DNA from: Croceimicrobium sp965279135
GTDB lineage: Bacteria > Bacteroidota > Bacteroidia > Flavobacteriales > Schleiferiaceae
Reading direction: 5' to 3'
NCBI GenBank assembly: GCA_965279135.1
Contig: OZ257133.1
Span: forward strand, 1,302,001 to 1,366,000
DNA: 64,000 nucleotides
Every line of letters starts with the position of its first letter. Position 1 is the first letter of the stretch. Made by a program: the position numbers and the translations under genes. The notes under the pieces were generated by a model, which had not been told where the DNA came from, made no database searches, and was given only the letters and a program-made list of their open reading frames with translations. This document shows, piece by piece, positions 16,424 through 25,184 of the stretch.

Positions 16424-19400
16424 CAGTTATCCAGTTTGAGGTCAAAACTATTGCACAAAGATTTGAATTTAGTCCATTCCCCATCCCGAAACTGCTGCCA
16501 ATCTTCAATAAACTTCTTCTCCGAATTGCGATATTTCTTTTCTAGAAGAGTGGCCTGACTAGGAACTTCTCCCCAGTTTCGCCCTACATAACTGAGAATA
16601 GCATAATACTGAGATCTAAGTGTGTTGGGTTGATCGTAATAACCGTCCACTTCTTTCCCATAAAGTTGCTCTTCCAACTTTTTGATTTCCTTCTTAAGCC
16701 CCTTCAGAGAATCTTGAAACGATTTCTGCTCCTTGAGGTCTAATTTCAAATTAGCCAGATCGCCGGCGATTTTCATTTGCATTTCAGCCCTCTTAATCCA
16801 ATCTGCCGCTTCATTGATGTCCTTTAAACGAGCATCCAAATCCATTCGCCAGTTAAACTGATCCTCGATGGATTGGATGGTAATTTTATCCATCAAGCGT
16901 GGGTCCAACTGATGGCTAAATATTTTCTGTTTGCTGATTCCTCCATAACTCACTCTAACAAAAAACTCCTCGCAGGGAAGAGAAGCGACACTTCGTTCTG
17001 TAGTATCACTAAGTTTGCGATCCTGACTTGGGAAGCCTAGTCCACTAGCGCTTAGGCTAATGCTATATCGATTTAAACCCTCCTTGGGGTCAAGATAAAG
17101 TGTACGATGCACTATATCCTGCTGTTGACTTAGTAGTTCAACTTTAATCTTTTTCTGTTTGATAGAGTCGGCCTTGGTGAACAGGTTGTTTAAATAAATA
17201 TCCAGGCCATTGGAGCGGTTATCACCTTTAAAGATATTATCCGCAGGGAAACGAGAGCCATCAGCCCTTTTATAAGCTAGCTTGTAAGGGTTACTTACAT
17301 TTATAAGCTCCAGTTTATCCTTATTATCATTGTTAAGCAATGCAATGCTCTCACGCAATACTTCCAGTTCATCTAAAATCCAAGCCGAACGACCAAAAGT
17401 GCCTACTATGAGGTCGTCTTCTCGAGGGTGAATCTTAAGGTCACTTACCGGCACAGTAGGGAAGTCTTTATTCCATTTTTGCCAATGCTCTCCCATATCC
17501 CAACTGAAGAAAAGACCTCTCTGGGTGCCTGCAAAAAGCAAATTTGGATTCTTGATGTCCTGTGCTACGCTAATTACATAAGCCGGTAATTTAGTAGCAA
17601 TGTTTTTGAAGCTTTTGCCATAATTCTCGGTGTAAAAAAGCATAGGCCTCTCATCACCACGTCGATAATCATTAGCCACCACAAAGGCCGCTCCCTCCTT
17701 ATACTTCGAGCTTACGATTTGCGGAATCCAGGCACCTTTGGGCATTCCTTTTAAATTGGCGCTGAGATTATTCCAGTTTTTCCCCCCATCATTGGTGAAG
17801 TGTAATTTCCCATCATCAGAGCTTACCCATAACTCTCCACTCTTATTGCTGGTTTCAATACATAGGAGGGTAGTATAATTTTCCGCGCCAGTAACATCGT
17901 AGGTTAGTCCACCGCTCTCTCCGTAATTCTGTTTGGTGCTGTCATTACTTGTAAGGTCCGGAGATATGACTTCCCAGCTACTTCCTTGATCCCTGGAACG
18001 AAATACATACTGCGCCCCGAAGTATATGATGGTCTTATCGTGGCGGTCCTGAGCGATAGGAGCATTCCAATTAAAGCGGAGTTCTTTGTTTTCGGGATGA
18101 ACCGGACGAATCATGCGGGTAAATCCGGTTTTAACATCCACTCTTCCCAAATAGCCTTCCTGACTCATGGCATACACATAGCGATTGTCAAGGGCATCAG
18201 GAACTACATCAAAGCCATCTCCAAAATAAAGCTCCTCCCAATAGTCATTGCGAATACCATCTGCCTTAAAAACATAGGCAGGACCTTTCCAGGAGCCATT
18301 GTCCTGCATCCCACCATATACATTGTAAGGGAATTCCATGTCGTAGTTAATATGATAGAATTGCGCCAGGGGAAGATTATTTACAAAACGCCAGCTACGA
18401 CCTCGATCCCGGCTGATGTTCATCCCACCATCATTACCATTGATAATATAACTGGGGTTTTTAGGATGAATGTAGAAGGCGTGATGATCAGGATGAATAT
18501 AGCTGTAAGGCGCAATAACCTTCCAGGTCTTACCACCATCTTCTGAACTACTAATCACAGACCAGATACTATATACTCGGTTCTCATTTTGAGGATCAAC
18601 ATAAATCTCTGAATAGTAGAAAGGTCGATTACCGATGTTCTCATTTTGTGAAATCATAGACCATTTCTCCCCGCCGTTATCACTTCGATACAGTGCATTC
18701 TTGCCTTTTTTCTCAATAAGGGCGTATACACGATCTGTTTGCGAAGCGGCAATAGCAATTCCCATCCGACCTAATTCACCCTTCGGGAGGCCATTTTTTT
18801 CATTTAGTTCTTTCCAGTTTTCACCACCATCATAACTTATAAACAGACCACTTCCAGGGCCTCCGGACTTAAAAAACCAGGGGTTTCTGCGGTGTTCCCA
18901 CATGTTTACGATAAGCTTCTCCGGATTTTGAGGGTCCATTACCATCTCCGCTGCACCGGTACGTTCATTGCGATACAGAATTCTTTTCCAGCTTTTACCG
19001 CCATCAATGGATTTATAAACTCCTCGAGTTTCTGAATCAGCCCAGGGATTACCGATTGCAGCCACATAAATCGTATTCGGATTATATGGGTGAACTATGA
19101 TTCTATGGATATGACGGCTTTCTTCCAATCCCATCAGTTTCCAGGACTTCCCGCCATCTATAGAACGATAGATGCCTGCCCCTCCAGTATTCGAGTTTCG
19201 AGGATTGCCTTCGCCTGTTCCCAACCAGATTAAATCCGGGTTCTGTGGATCTAAAGCAAGTGCACCTACACTACTAACCGCCTCATTATTAAAGATACAA
19301 TCCCATGAAGTGCCTCCATTGGTGCTCTCCCATAATCCGCCGGAAGCTGAACCTGCAAGAATTCGGTTCTCATCCCTCGGGTCTACTTGAATGGCAGTAA

Positions 19401-19533
19401 TTCGACCACTCATCCCTGCCGGTCCGATGGATCGAAATTCAATATCGTTGAGATACTTTTTAGGAATGCTGTCTTGAGCAATACTGGGGTTTAAAAAGAC
19501 AATGCTCAAGAGGGGTAGTAATAGTTTACGCAT
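16423..19533 (-). CDS. Secreted BNR/Asp-box multi-propeller protein (VPS10/sortilin-like)
   Basis: 1036 aa with a signal peptide (MRKLLLPLLSIVFLNPSIAQ). Asp-box repeats (S-x-D-G-G-x-x-W) recur through the first 700 residues: STNGGTSW, SIDGGKSW (twice), SYDGGENW, SDNGGEKW, SSEDGGKTW, SRDRGRSW, RSRDQGSSW, TNDGGKNW and WDMGEHW. This makes a multi-bladed beta-propeller of the VPS10/WD40-like 'exo-alpha-sialidase-like' type. Residues about 880-960 look like a helical or coiled-coil segment (EQKSFQDSLKGLKKEIKKLE). Catalytic residues of true sialidases are not obvious, so a binding or scaffold role outside the inner membrane is as likely as hydrolysis. It lies 9 bp behind the MiaE-like gene in an operon. 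Confidence 0.85.
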   Translation of the reverse strand: MRKLLLPLLSIVFLNPSIAQDSIPKKYLNDIEFRSIGPAGMSGRITAIQVDPRDENRILAGSASGGLWESTNGGTSWDCIFNNEAVSSVGALALDPQNPDLIWLGTGEGNPRNSNTGGAGIYRSIDGGKSWKLMGLEESRHIHRIIVHPYNPNTIYVAAIGNPWADSETRGVYKSIDGGKSWKRILYRNERTGAAEMVMDPQNPEKLIVNMWEHRRNPWFFKSGGPGSGLFISYDGGENWKELNEKNGLPKGELGRMGIAIAASQTDRVYALIEKKGKNALYRSDNGGEKWSMISQNENIGNRPFYYSEIYVDPQNENRVYSIWSVISSSEDGGKTWKVIAPYSYIHPDHHAFYIHPKNPSYIINGNDGGMNISRDRGRSWRFVNNLPLAQFYHINYDMEFPYNVYGGMQDNGSWKGPAYVFKADGIRNDYWEELYFGDGFDVVPDALDNRYVYAMSQEGYLGRVDVKTGFTRMIRPVHPENKELRFNWNAPIAQDRHDKTIIYFGAQYVFRSRDQGSSWEVISPDLTSNDSTKQNYGESGGLTYDVTGAENYTTLLCIETSNKSGELWVSSDDGKLHFTNDGGKNWNNLSANLKGMPKGAWIPQIVSSKYKEGAAFVVANDYRRGDERPMLFYTENYGKSFKNIATKLPAYVISVAQDIKNPNLLFAGTQRGLFFSWDMGEHWQKWNKDFPTVPVSDLKIHPREDDLIVGTFGRSAWILDELEVLRESIALLNNDNKDKLELINVSNPYKLAYKRADGSRFPADNIFKGDNRSNGLDIYLNNLFTKADSIKQKKIKVELLSQQQDIVHRTLYLDPKEGLNRYSISLSASGLGFPSQDRKLSDTTERSVASLPCEEFFVRVSYGGISKQKIFSHQLDPRLMDKITIQSIEDQFNWRMDLDARLKDINEAADWIKRAEMQMKIAGDLANLKLDLKEQKSFQDSLKGLKKEIKKLEEQLYGKEVDGYYDQPNTLRSQYYAILSYVGRNWGEVPSQATLLEKKYRNSEKKFIEDWQQFRDGEWTKFKSLCNSFDLKLDN

Positions 19534-19542
19534 GTTTGGTGT

Positions 19543-20154
19543 TTAATGTAAAGTGGGGCGAATTGGCAATCCGTCTAGGATTTCTGCTTCTTGTTGAGCT
19601 AATTCTTCCCAACGAGAAAAAACCTCTGATTCTGGGAAATAGTTCAGGGCCATATCCACGAAAACGTTACCGTGTTTGGCCTCACTGAGGTAGATCATTT
19701 TATAAAAGTCAGCCAGCTTTGGGTCCTCAATATGATCACTAACCATTTTGAAGCGCTCAAAACCTCGATTCTCAACAATAGAGGCGATGATGAGCCTGTC
19801 CCTAAACCGCTGCTCAATACCGCTGTGCATCGTTTTTAGTAACTTATCTACATACTCGTCCTTGGCAATCGAATGATTTAGCTGCAAGCCTCGTTCTTGC
19901 ATGATTTTATAGACCAGTCGGAAGTGTTCCAGTTCCTCGATTCCGGTATGAATCAATTCCGGAATTATTTCCGTTCGATCCGGATACTTCGCTACAAAGC
20001 TCATTGCCATACCGCTGGCTTTTCGTTCAGCGTCAGCGTGATCTTTTAAAAAGTGGTCGAAATCGTTTAATACCGCTTCAATCCAGGCTTGGCTCGATTC
20101 GGCTTTAAGTTTTAGATCGTTGCTCTTCAATGGGGCTTTTTTATGGAAATCCAA
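19543..20154 (-). CDS. miaE: tRNA-(ms2io6A)-hydroxylase-like diiron protein (MiaE-like)
   Basis: 203 aa, four-helix-bundle diiron protein. The iron-ligand pattern is visible: Glu in DHADAERKASG, EELEHF, ENRGFERF and SEAKHGNVF. This matches the MiaE family, which hydroxylates the isopentenyl group of ms2i6A37 in tRNA using O2. The reading frame begins with TTG at 20152-20154 (MDFHKKAPLK); no ATG occurs before the conserved core, so the start is either this TTG or a TTG at about 20130. It is the first gene of the operon with the BNR protein (9-bp gap), the FAD enzyme and the small protein. Confidence 0.85.
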   Translation of the reverse strand: MDFHKKAPLKSNDLKLKAESSQAWIEAVLNDFDHFLKDHADAERKASGMAMSFVAKYPDRTEIIPELIHTGIEELEHFRLVYKIMQERGLQLNHSIAKDEYVDKLLKTMHSGIEQRFRDRLIIASIVENRGFERFKMVSDHIEDPKLADFYKMIYLSEAKHGNVFVDMALNYFPESEVFSRWEELAQQEAEILDGLPIRPTLH

Positions 20155-20173
20155 ATATAAGCCCTCAACCGAA

Positions 20174-20205
20174 TTTGTGAGATGCCTTTAAATGCTGCTA
20201 TTTTG
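20174..20205 (+). promoter_or_regulatory. Candidate Bacteroidota promoter for the 20211 gene
   Basis: TTTG (20174-20177), 21 nt, then TATTTTG (20199-20205), close to the TTG/TAnnTTTG consensus but one base short between TA and TTTG. The ATG is only 5 bp downstream, so the leader would be very short. Confidence 0.4.
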
Positions 20206-20210
20206 CTTTT

Positions 20211-21425
20211 ATGTCTGATTCTACCAGCATCTCTGCTCTTATAAATCGATATTTTTCTCGGCATCATTTCGCTAATGAGCTAGAGCCATTGGAAGTTGAT
20301 ACAAATTGCAAGGTTATCATTGTAGTTCCTGCCTATATGGAGGATCCTGAATACCTCTTGCAATCCTTGGAATTATGCGATCTCAAGAATCCCGATCGGA
20401 TTACCTTATTGTGGCTGATCAACCAATCTGAAGCCGATTCTGAATCTGTCAGGAAATACCATCTTAAACAAGCGGAAGAACTACAATCCAGAAGGCTACA
20501 AAATGGATTAAGATTAGTATCGAGAGCCATTTTAAATTTACTGGAAAAGCAAGCAGGAGTGGGCTTGGCCCGAAAAGTAGGGATGGACCTGGCTTTGGCA
20601 GCATTCTCAGAAATAGACTTTGATGGATTGATCGTTTGTTTGGATGGGGATTGCAAGGTTTCTAATAACTACTTAAAAAAGCTGCTTGAGGCGGAAGAGC
20701 AGGGGATTAATGGAGCCTCATTATACTTCGAACATCCATTAGATGGCTTAAAGGAAGATGAAAAAGGCGCCATCATTCATTATGAGATTTGGCTAAGGTA
20801 TTATGCTCAAGCCTTGGAGAAGTCAGGAGTTCCATGGAATCAGCATACCATTGGTAGTAGTATGGCAGTGCGCTGTTCCAGCTACGCTCGAATCGGTGGG
20901 ATGAATCGACGCAAGGCGGGAGAAGACTTTTACTTTCTGCACAAGCTCATGCCCCAAGGAAAATTTGTGAGTTTAAATGGGCTAAAGGTGTTTCCTCAAG
21001 CTAGAGTATCTAACCGAGTACCATTTGGAACCGGCAGGGCCATGCAGGAGATCAAAACTGGAAATAAATCTTTTGAGGAAATTTATAATCCACTTATATT
21101 TAAAGAGTTAAACAAAATTATCGGAAGTATTAAATCAGGACAATCTGAGTTGTTAATAAACCAGGAGTGGAGGGGTTTTTTATCTGTTCATTCCAAAATT
21201 GATCAGTCTTTTCAGGCTTTGTTAAAACGTACCAATGCGCAAAGCTTTAATAAGCAATTTCTACTTTGGTTTGATGGTTTCAAGGTCCTGAAATACGTCC
21301 ATTACAGACAAGGTGTTTTAGAAGATTTAGCTATGCAAGAGGCCGTTAACCAACTATTTGGCATAAAGGGAAATGCCGAAGAAATCCTAATGCAATTACG
21401 TAGGAGAGATGCACTTCGAGCTTGA
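20211..21425 (+). CDS. Glycosyltransferase family 2-like protein
   Basis: 404 aa, no signal peptide or membrane segment. A GT-A fold is suggested by KVIIVVPAYMEDPEYLLQSL, then the DxD-like motif IVCLDGDCKVSNNYL (about 135-150) and the acceptor-side motif GGMNRRKAGEDFYFLHKL (about 225-242), which resembles the G(G)xxxxxxED of family 2 enzymes. The donor sugar and acceptor are unknown. The C-terminal third (about 290-404) is helical and of unclear role. It is 40 bp upstream of the alkB-type gene on the same strand. Confidence 0.75.
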   Translation: MSDSTSISALINRYFSRHHFANELEPLEVDTNCKVIIVVPAYMEDPEYLLQSLELCDLKNPDRITLLWLINQSEADSESVRKYHLKQAEELQSRRLQNGLRLVSRAILNLLEKQAGVGLARKVGMDLALAAFSEIDFDGLIVCLDGDCKVSNNYLKKLLEAEEQGINGASLYFEHPLDGLKEDEKGAIIHYEIWLRYYAQALEKSGVPWNQHTIGSSMAVRCSSYARIGGMNRRKAGEDFYFLHKLMPQGKFVSLNGLKVFPQARVSNRVPFGTGRAMQEIKTGNKSFEEIYNPLIFKELNKIIGSIKSGQSELLINQEWRGFLSVHSKIDQSFQALLKRTNAQSFNKQFLLWFDGFKVLKYVHYRQGVLEDLAMQEAVNQLFGIKGNAEEILMQLRRRDALRA

Positions 21426-21465
21426 GGCACTGGATTTTGTAGGATTCATGTTTTATTTTTAGGGG

Positions 21466-22497
21466 ATGAAATGGAGGTTTCTTAAATACTTGATGGCTTA
21501 TTCTATTCCTGGCGTTGTGCTTTTATCCTTTCAGCTTGAGGGGATTTGGGCCTATTTACCGCTTCTTTATGCCTTCGCTCTAGTACCCTCCTTAGAATTG
21601 CTCTTTAAACCAAACCCCATTAATCTCGACAAACAGAGCGAGGAAATAATCAAGGAAGACTTATGGTATGATCGGCTTCTTCATTTTATGGTGCCCGTTC
21701 AACTGGCAGTATTGGTCTATTTCCTAATCGATTTCCAAAATAATGCATATGGTACCACTACAGCCATAGGTAGGATTACTGGTATGGGACTGATGTGTGG
21801 AGTTATAGGTATTAATGTAGGGCATGAGTTAGGTCACCGTAGAACCAAGTTTGAACAAAGACTAGCCAAGATCTTGCTATCCACTAGCCTCTATGCTCAT
21901 TTTTATACCGAGCATAATTTTGGACATCACCGAAATGTTGCAACTCCCGAAGATCCCGCTTCTGCACGCTTTAATGAAAGCTTATATGTTTTTTGGTTTC
22001 GAAGTATGATCTTCTCCTATATCCACGCCTGGAAAATTCAAATTCAGATGCTTAAGGGGAGAAAGCAATCCTTCTTATCAATTCACAATGATCTATTGAT
22101 CTGGCAGTTAGTGCAACTAATTGGTGTGTTGACCATTGCTTTTATTTTCGGTACCCATGCATTATTCGCCTTTCTAGGGGCCGCCTTTTTTGGGATGCTT
22201 CTCCTGGAAACTGTCAACTACATTGAGCATTATGGTTTAAGTAGAAAAAAGGTGAGTGATCATCGCTATGAAAAGACAGAACCTCAACATAGTTGGAATA
22301 GCGATCATGTCGTAGGGCGCCTATTACTTTTTGAGTTAAGTAGGCATAGCGATCATCACGCTCATCCACATCGTAAGTATCAGATTTTGAAACACTTTGA
22401 TCAAAGCCCCCAACTTCCTACTGGCTACCCGGGAATGATGCTTTTGAGTACAATTCCACCACTTTGGTTTAGAGTGATGAACCCAAGAATTAAATAA
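21466..22497 (+). CDS. alkB: Alkane 1-monooxygenase (AlkB-type membrane diiron hydroxylase)
   Basis: 343-aa integral membrane protein with the eight-histidine diiron motifs of AlkB in order: HELGH (120-124), EHNFGHHRN (149-157), NYIEHYGL (251-258) and LSRHSDHHAH (291-300). Four to six hydrophobic segments surround them (about 10-45, 72-90, 104-118, 210-250). AlkB hydroxylates terminal methyl groups of medium-chain alkanes using rubredoxin as electron donor. No rubredoxin or rubredoxin-reductase gene is in the window, so the electron donor must be encoded elsewhere. Related Bacteroidota proteins may use other aliphatic substrates. It converges with the ABC-F gene, 9 bp away. Confidence 0.9.
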   Translation: MKWRFLKYLMAYSIPGVVLLSFQLEGIWAYLPLLYAFALVPSLELLFKPNPINLDKQSEEIIKEDLWYDRLLHFMVPVQLAVLVYFLIDFQNNAYGTTTAIGRITGMGLMCGVIGINVGHELGHRRTKFEQRLAKILLSTSLYAHFYTEHNFGHHRNVATPEDPASARFNESLYVFWFRSMIFSYIHAWKIQIQMLKGRKQSFLSIHNDLLIWQLVQLIGVLTIAFIFGTHALFAFLGAAFFGMLLLETVNYIEHYGLSRKKVSDHRYEKTEPQHSWNSDHVVGRLLLFELSRHSDHHAHPHRKYQILKHFDQSPQLPTGYPGMMLLSTIPPLWFRVMNPRIK

Positions 22498-22506
22498 AGA
22501 TCAGAG

Positions 22507-24135
22507 CTAAACCTGCGCTCCGGCTTTCATTTCTTCTCTTTGAGCCTGAATCTTATCGCTGGCGATGTAATCATCATAATCCATCATCTTATCCATTATC
22601 CCATTGGGGAAAATTTCGATAATCCGGTTGGCTACTGTTTGGGTAATGGTATGGTCATGAGACGTAAAGAGGAAACTGCCCTTATAGTCCTGCATAGCAT
22701 TGTTTAAAGCCTGGATCGACTCCAGGTCAAGGTGATTGGTAGGCTCATCAAAAGTGAGGAAGTTTGCTTCCTGTAGCATCATTCGAGACATCAGACAGCG
22801 CATCTTTTCACCTCCCGAAAGCACTCGGGCTGATTTCATTACCTCTTCGCCAGTAAACAACATTTTACCCAAAAAACCTCTCACATAAACCTCGTCCTTG
22901 TTTTCCGAATACTCTCGTAACCAGTCAATCAGATTATCGTCAGTATCAAAGAAATGCTGATGTTCGGTAGGGAGATAAGCAGTTGTAATAGTTTGCCCAA
23001 ATCGAAACTCTCCGGTATCAGCTTTGCGATTCCCATTAACAATGTCGAAAAGAGCCGTAATCGCCAGACTGTTATCACTAATCACGGCAATTTTATCCCC
23101 TCTATTCATTTTGAAATCAACATTCTGGAATAGTAGACTACCATCTTCAGCGTAAGCAGACAGCTTTTCAACATCCAGGATTTGATCTCCCGCTTCACGT
23201 CCCTGGCCAAAGATTATAGCTGGATAACGCCGTGATGATTGAGGCATAGCCTCCAAATTGATTTTATCCAATAGCTTCTTACGGCTGGTCGCTTGCTTAC
23301 TCTTGGAGGCATTTGCACTAAATCGCTGGATGAATTCCTGCAGTTCTTTACGCTTTTCTTCCGCCTTCTTGTTGGCTGAAGCTCTTTGTCGGGCTGCTAA
23401 TTGTGAGCTTTGATACCAGAAGCTATAGTTACCTGTGTACAGGGAGATTTTCTTGAAATCGATATCCGCAATATGGGTGCAAACTGTATCCAGGAAGTGA
23501 CGGTCGTGAGATACAACGATCACGGTATTTCTAAAATTCAGGAGGAAATCCTCTAACCATGAAATGGTTTTTAAGTCCAAATCGTTGGTAGGCTCATCCA
23601 GAATAAGGACATCTGGATTTCCAAATAGCGCCTGGGCTAAGAGTACTCTTACCTTTTGCGAACCCTCTAAATCTTTAACCTGAGAATAGTGATGGGATTC
23701 TGGAATTCCCAATCCACTAAGCAAGGCGGCCGCATCGCTTTCCGCATTCCAGCCATCCATTTCGGCGAACTTCTCTTCTAATTCAGAGGCCTTGATGCCG
23801 TCTTCCTCAGAGAAATCAGGTTTAGCATATAAGGCGTCCTTTTCCTTCATCAGGTCATACAATTCCTGATATCCCATTAAAACAGTATCCAATACCTGAT
23901 TGTCATTATAAACCGCGTGATCCTGCTTTAACACAGCCATACGCTTACCCGGTTCCAGATTTACCTGTCCACTGTTAGGGCTAATCTCACCACTTAAGAT
24001 CTTAAGGAATGTAGATTTACCGGCACCATTAGCGCCAATCATACCATAGCAGTTATCTCCGAGGAATTTGAGGTTAACCTCATCGAAAAGCACCCTTTTG
24101 CCAAATTGTAAGGAAACATTAGATACCGTCAGCAT
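22507..24135 (-). CDS. ABC-F family ATPase (YbiT-like)
   Basis: 542-aa soluble twin ATP-binding-cassette protein without membrane segments. NBD1 has Walker A GANGAGKST and Walker B VLILDEPTNDLD. NBD2 has the signature LSGGEKMRCL and FLTFDEPTNHLD. The linker between them (about 240-300, KKAEEKRKELQEFIQRF) is the P-site-tRNA-interaction-type helical arm. Two elements are degenerate: the NBD1 signature reads LEGSQKVRV, and the NBD2 Walker A reads VISDNSLAITALF and lacks the Lys. ABC-F proteins act on the ribosome in translation rather than in transport. It is monocistronic with a promoter at 24155-24162. Confidence 0.9.
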   Translation of the reverse strand: MLTVSNVSLQFGKRVLFDEVNLKFLGDNCYGMIGANGAGKSTFLKILSGEISPNSGQVNLEPGKRMAVLKQDHAVYNDNQVLDTVLMGYQELYDLMKEKDALYAKPDFSEEDGIKASELEEKFAEMDGWNAESDAAALLSGLGIPESHHYSQVKDLEGSQKVRVLLAQALFGNPDVLILDEPTNDLDLKTISWLEDFLLNFRNTVIVVSHDRHFLDTVCTHIADIDFKKISLYTGNYSFWYQSSQLAARQRASANKKAEEKRKELQEFIQRFSANASKSKQATSRKKLLDKINLEAMPQSSRRYPAIIFGQGREAGDQILDVEKLSAYAEDGSLLFQNVDFKMNRGDKIAVISDNSLAITALFDIVNGNRKADTGEFRFGQTITTAYLPTEHQHFFDTDDNLIDWLREYSENKDEVYVRGFLGKMLFTGEEVMKSARVLSGGEKMRCLMSRMMLQEANFLTFDEPTNHLDLESIQALNNAMQDYKGSFLFTSHDHTITQTVANRIIEIFPNGIMDKMMDYDDYIASDKIQAQREEMKAGAQV

Positions 24136-24154
24136 AGCTTAGTTTTTGAGGCGG

Positions 24155-24162
24155 CAAATTTA
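24155..24162 (-). promoter_or_regulatory. Candidate -7 element of the ABC-F gene
   Basis: TAAATTTG on the minus strand matches the Bacteroidota -7 consensus TAnnTTTG exactly, 20 bp before the ATG. I see no good TTG at -33. Confidence 0.5.
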
Positions 24163-24239
24163 GCTTTTTTGATAGGAGGTAAGGCTTGCCAGACTGTGAT
24201 TATTTACCTTATTTGTAGGAAGTATCCCTAAACTAAAGA

Positions 24240-24491
24240 ATGATGTCTCAAGAGGTTGAATGTCCTCATTGTCAATGGACTCCTGAATCTACTCCACTTT
24301 GGAATTGTCTCCAATGCGGAAAAGATTTAGATCACTTTGAAAGCGTTGGACGTTGTTCAAATTGCGGATACACCCATGAAAACACTTATTGTCCTTCAGA
24401 ATTTGGCGGCTGTGGGAATAGCTCACCTCATATTGACTGGTACGGTGATTTTGAGGAGGGGCTGGCCAAAATTGACATCTTTAGTCACTAG
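24240..24491 (+). CDS. Small zinc-ribbon protein
   Basis: 83 aa with eight or more cysteines arranged as ribbon pairs: CPHCQW (9-12), CLQCGK, CSNCGY, then CPSEFGGCG. This predicts two small zinc-binding ribbons and no other domain. No family function is known to me; a nucleic-acid or protein-binding role is only inference. The start is the first of two adjacent ATG codons; the second is equally possible. Its 3' end overlaps the convergent AlbA_2 gene by 11 bp. Confidence 0.7.
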   Translation: MMSQEVECPHCQWTPESTPLWNCLQCGKDLDHFESVGRCSNCGYTHENTYCPSEFGGCGNSSPHIDWYGDFEEGLAKIDIFSH

Positions 24492-25179
24492 AGTCTTCCA
24501 ATAGACTAAAGCGAATCCCCTTGTCATTCGCATTGAAAGTAACTACTTCCCATTTAAGAAATAGAGCCAGTATTTTTTCTGCTCTAAAAAGTGGAATCTT
24601 CGCTATTCGCGAAAACTTGCTTACTGAGATATCCTCGTTTTCACTGAGGTAGTCAAAAAGCATTCGCTCAGCAGGACCATAGGCTACGAGGTTCTTTCTT
24701 TCAGTATTCGGATCCTTATCGCGCATAAACCTCACCAGCACTTTATTGGCGACAAAGTTTTCATCGTCCTGACGGATGTATGCGGGTTTTGATCCATCTT
24801 TCTCTTTCACCCGATGGGGACGATCTTTACTTGGAGGGACGTCAATGCATAGAACTAAGCGTTCATCTACCTCATAAATCTCATAGTTGAATTTTACTGG
24901 CGGTAAACAGTAGACCTCAGCTGCGCCTTCGATCATGAAATACTCTTCTTCAGGATCGATACCGGTGATTTTACCATTGTCCTTAACTCCGATTAGAAGC
25001 CTGCCGCCATCAGTATTCGCAAAAGCAGAAAGGGTGCGGGCAATTTTAATATTGCTATCTATCCGATACTTGAAATCTTGTTCCTGATGTTCACCTTCTC
25101 TAATAAAGGATCGTAATTCATCGGGATCACCCTCGGCACGCTCTAAATTTCTGTGGTATGCTCCTGATTCGAGATCCAT
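24481..25179 (-). CDS. AlbA_2/Schlafen-type putative DNA-binding protein
   Basis: 232 aa. Residues about 25-135 match the AlbA_2 (Schlafen, divergent AAA_4) domain: GEHQEQDFKYRI, IARTLSAFANTDGGRLLIGV, GITGIDPEEE-like and the PHRVKEK...AYIRQDDEN segment. The C-terminal 80 residues look like a winged helix (DYLSENEDISVSKFSRIAKI, FRAEKILALFLKWEVV). Such proteins are usually annotated as transcription-regulator-like ATP-binding proteins. A nucleic-acid-binding role is likely; the target is unknown. It lies 5 bp behind the PhzF-like gene. Confidence 0.8.
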   Translation of the reverse strand: MDLESGAYHRNLERAEGDPDELRSFIREGEHQEQDFKYRIDSNIKIARTLSAFANTDGGRLLIGVKDNGKITGIDPEEEYFMIEGAAEVYCLPPVKFNYEIYEVDERLVLCIDVPPSKDRPHRVKEKDGSKPAYIRQDDENFVANKVLVRFMRDKDPNTERKNLVAYGPAERMLFDYLSENEDISVSKFSRIAKIPLFRAEKILALFLKWEVVTFNANDKGIRFSLLEDSSD

Positions 25180-25184
25180 ACTTT

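Noticed and set aside
17986..18546. 186-aa open frame on the plus strand inside the BNR-repeat gene
   Set aside because: It is antisense to a strongly supported coding region with repeated motifs, has a composition typical of an antisense shadow, and no recognisable domain or start context.
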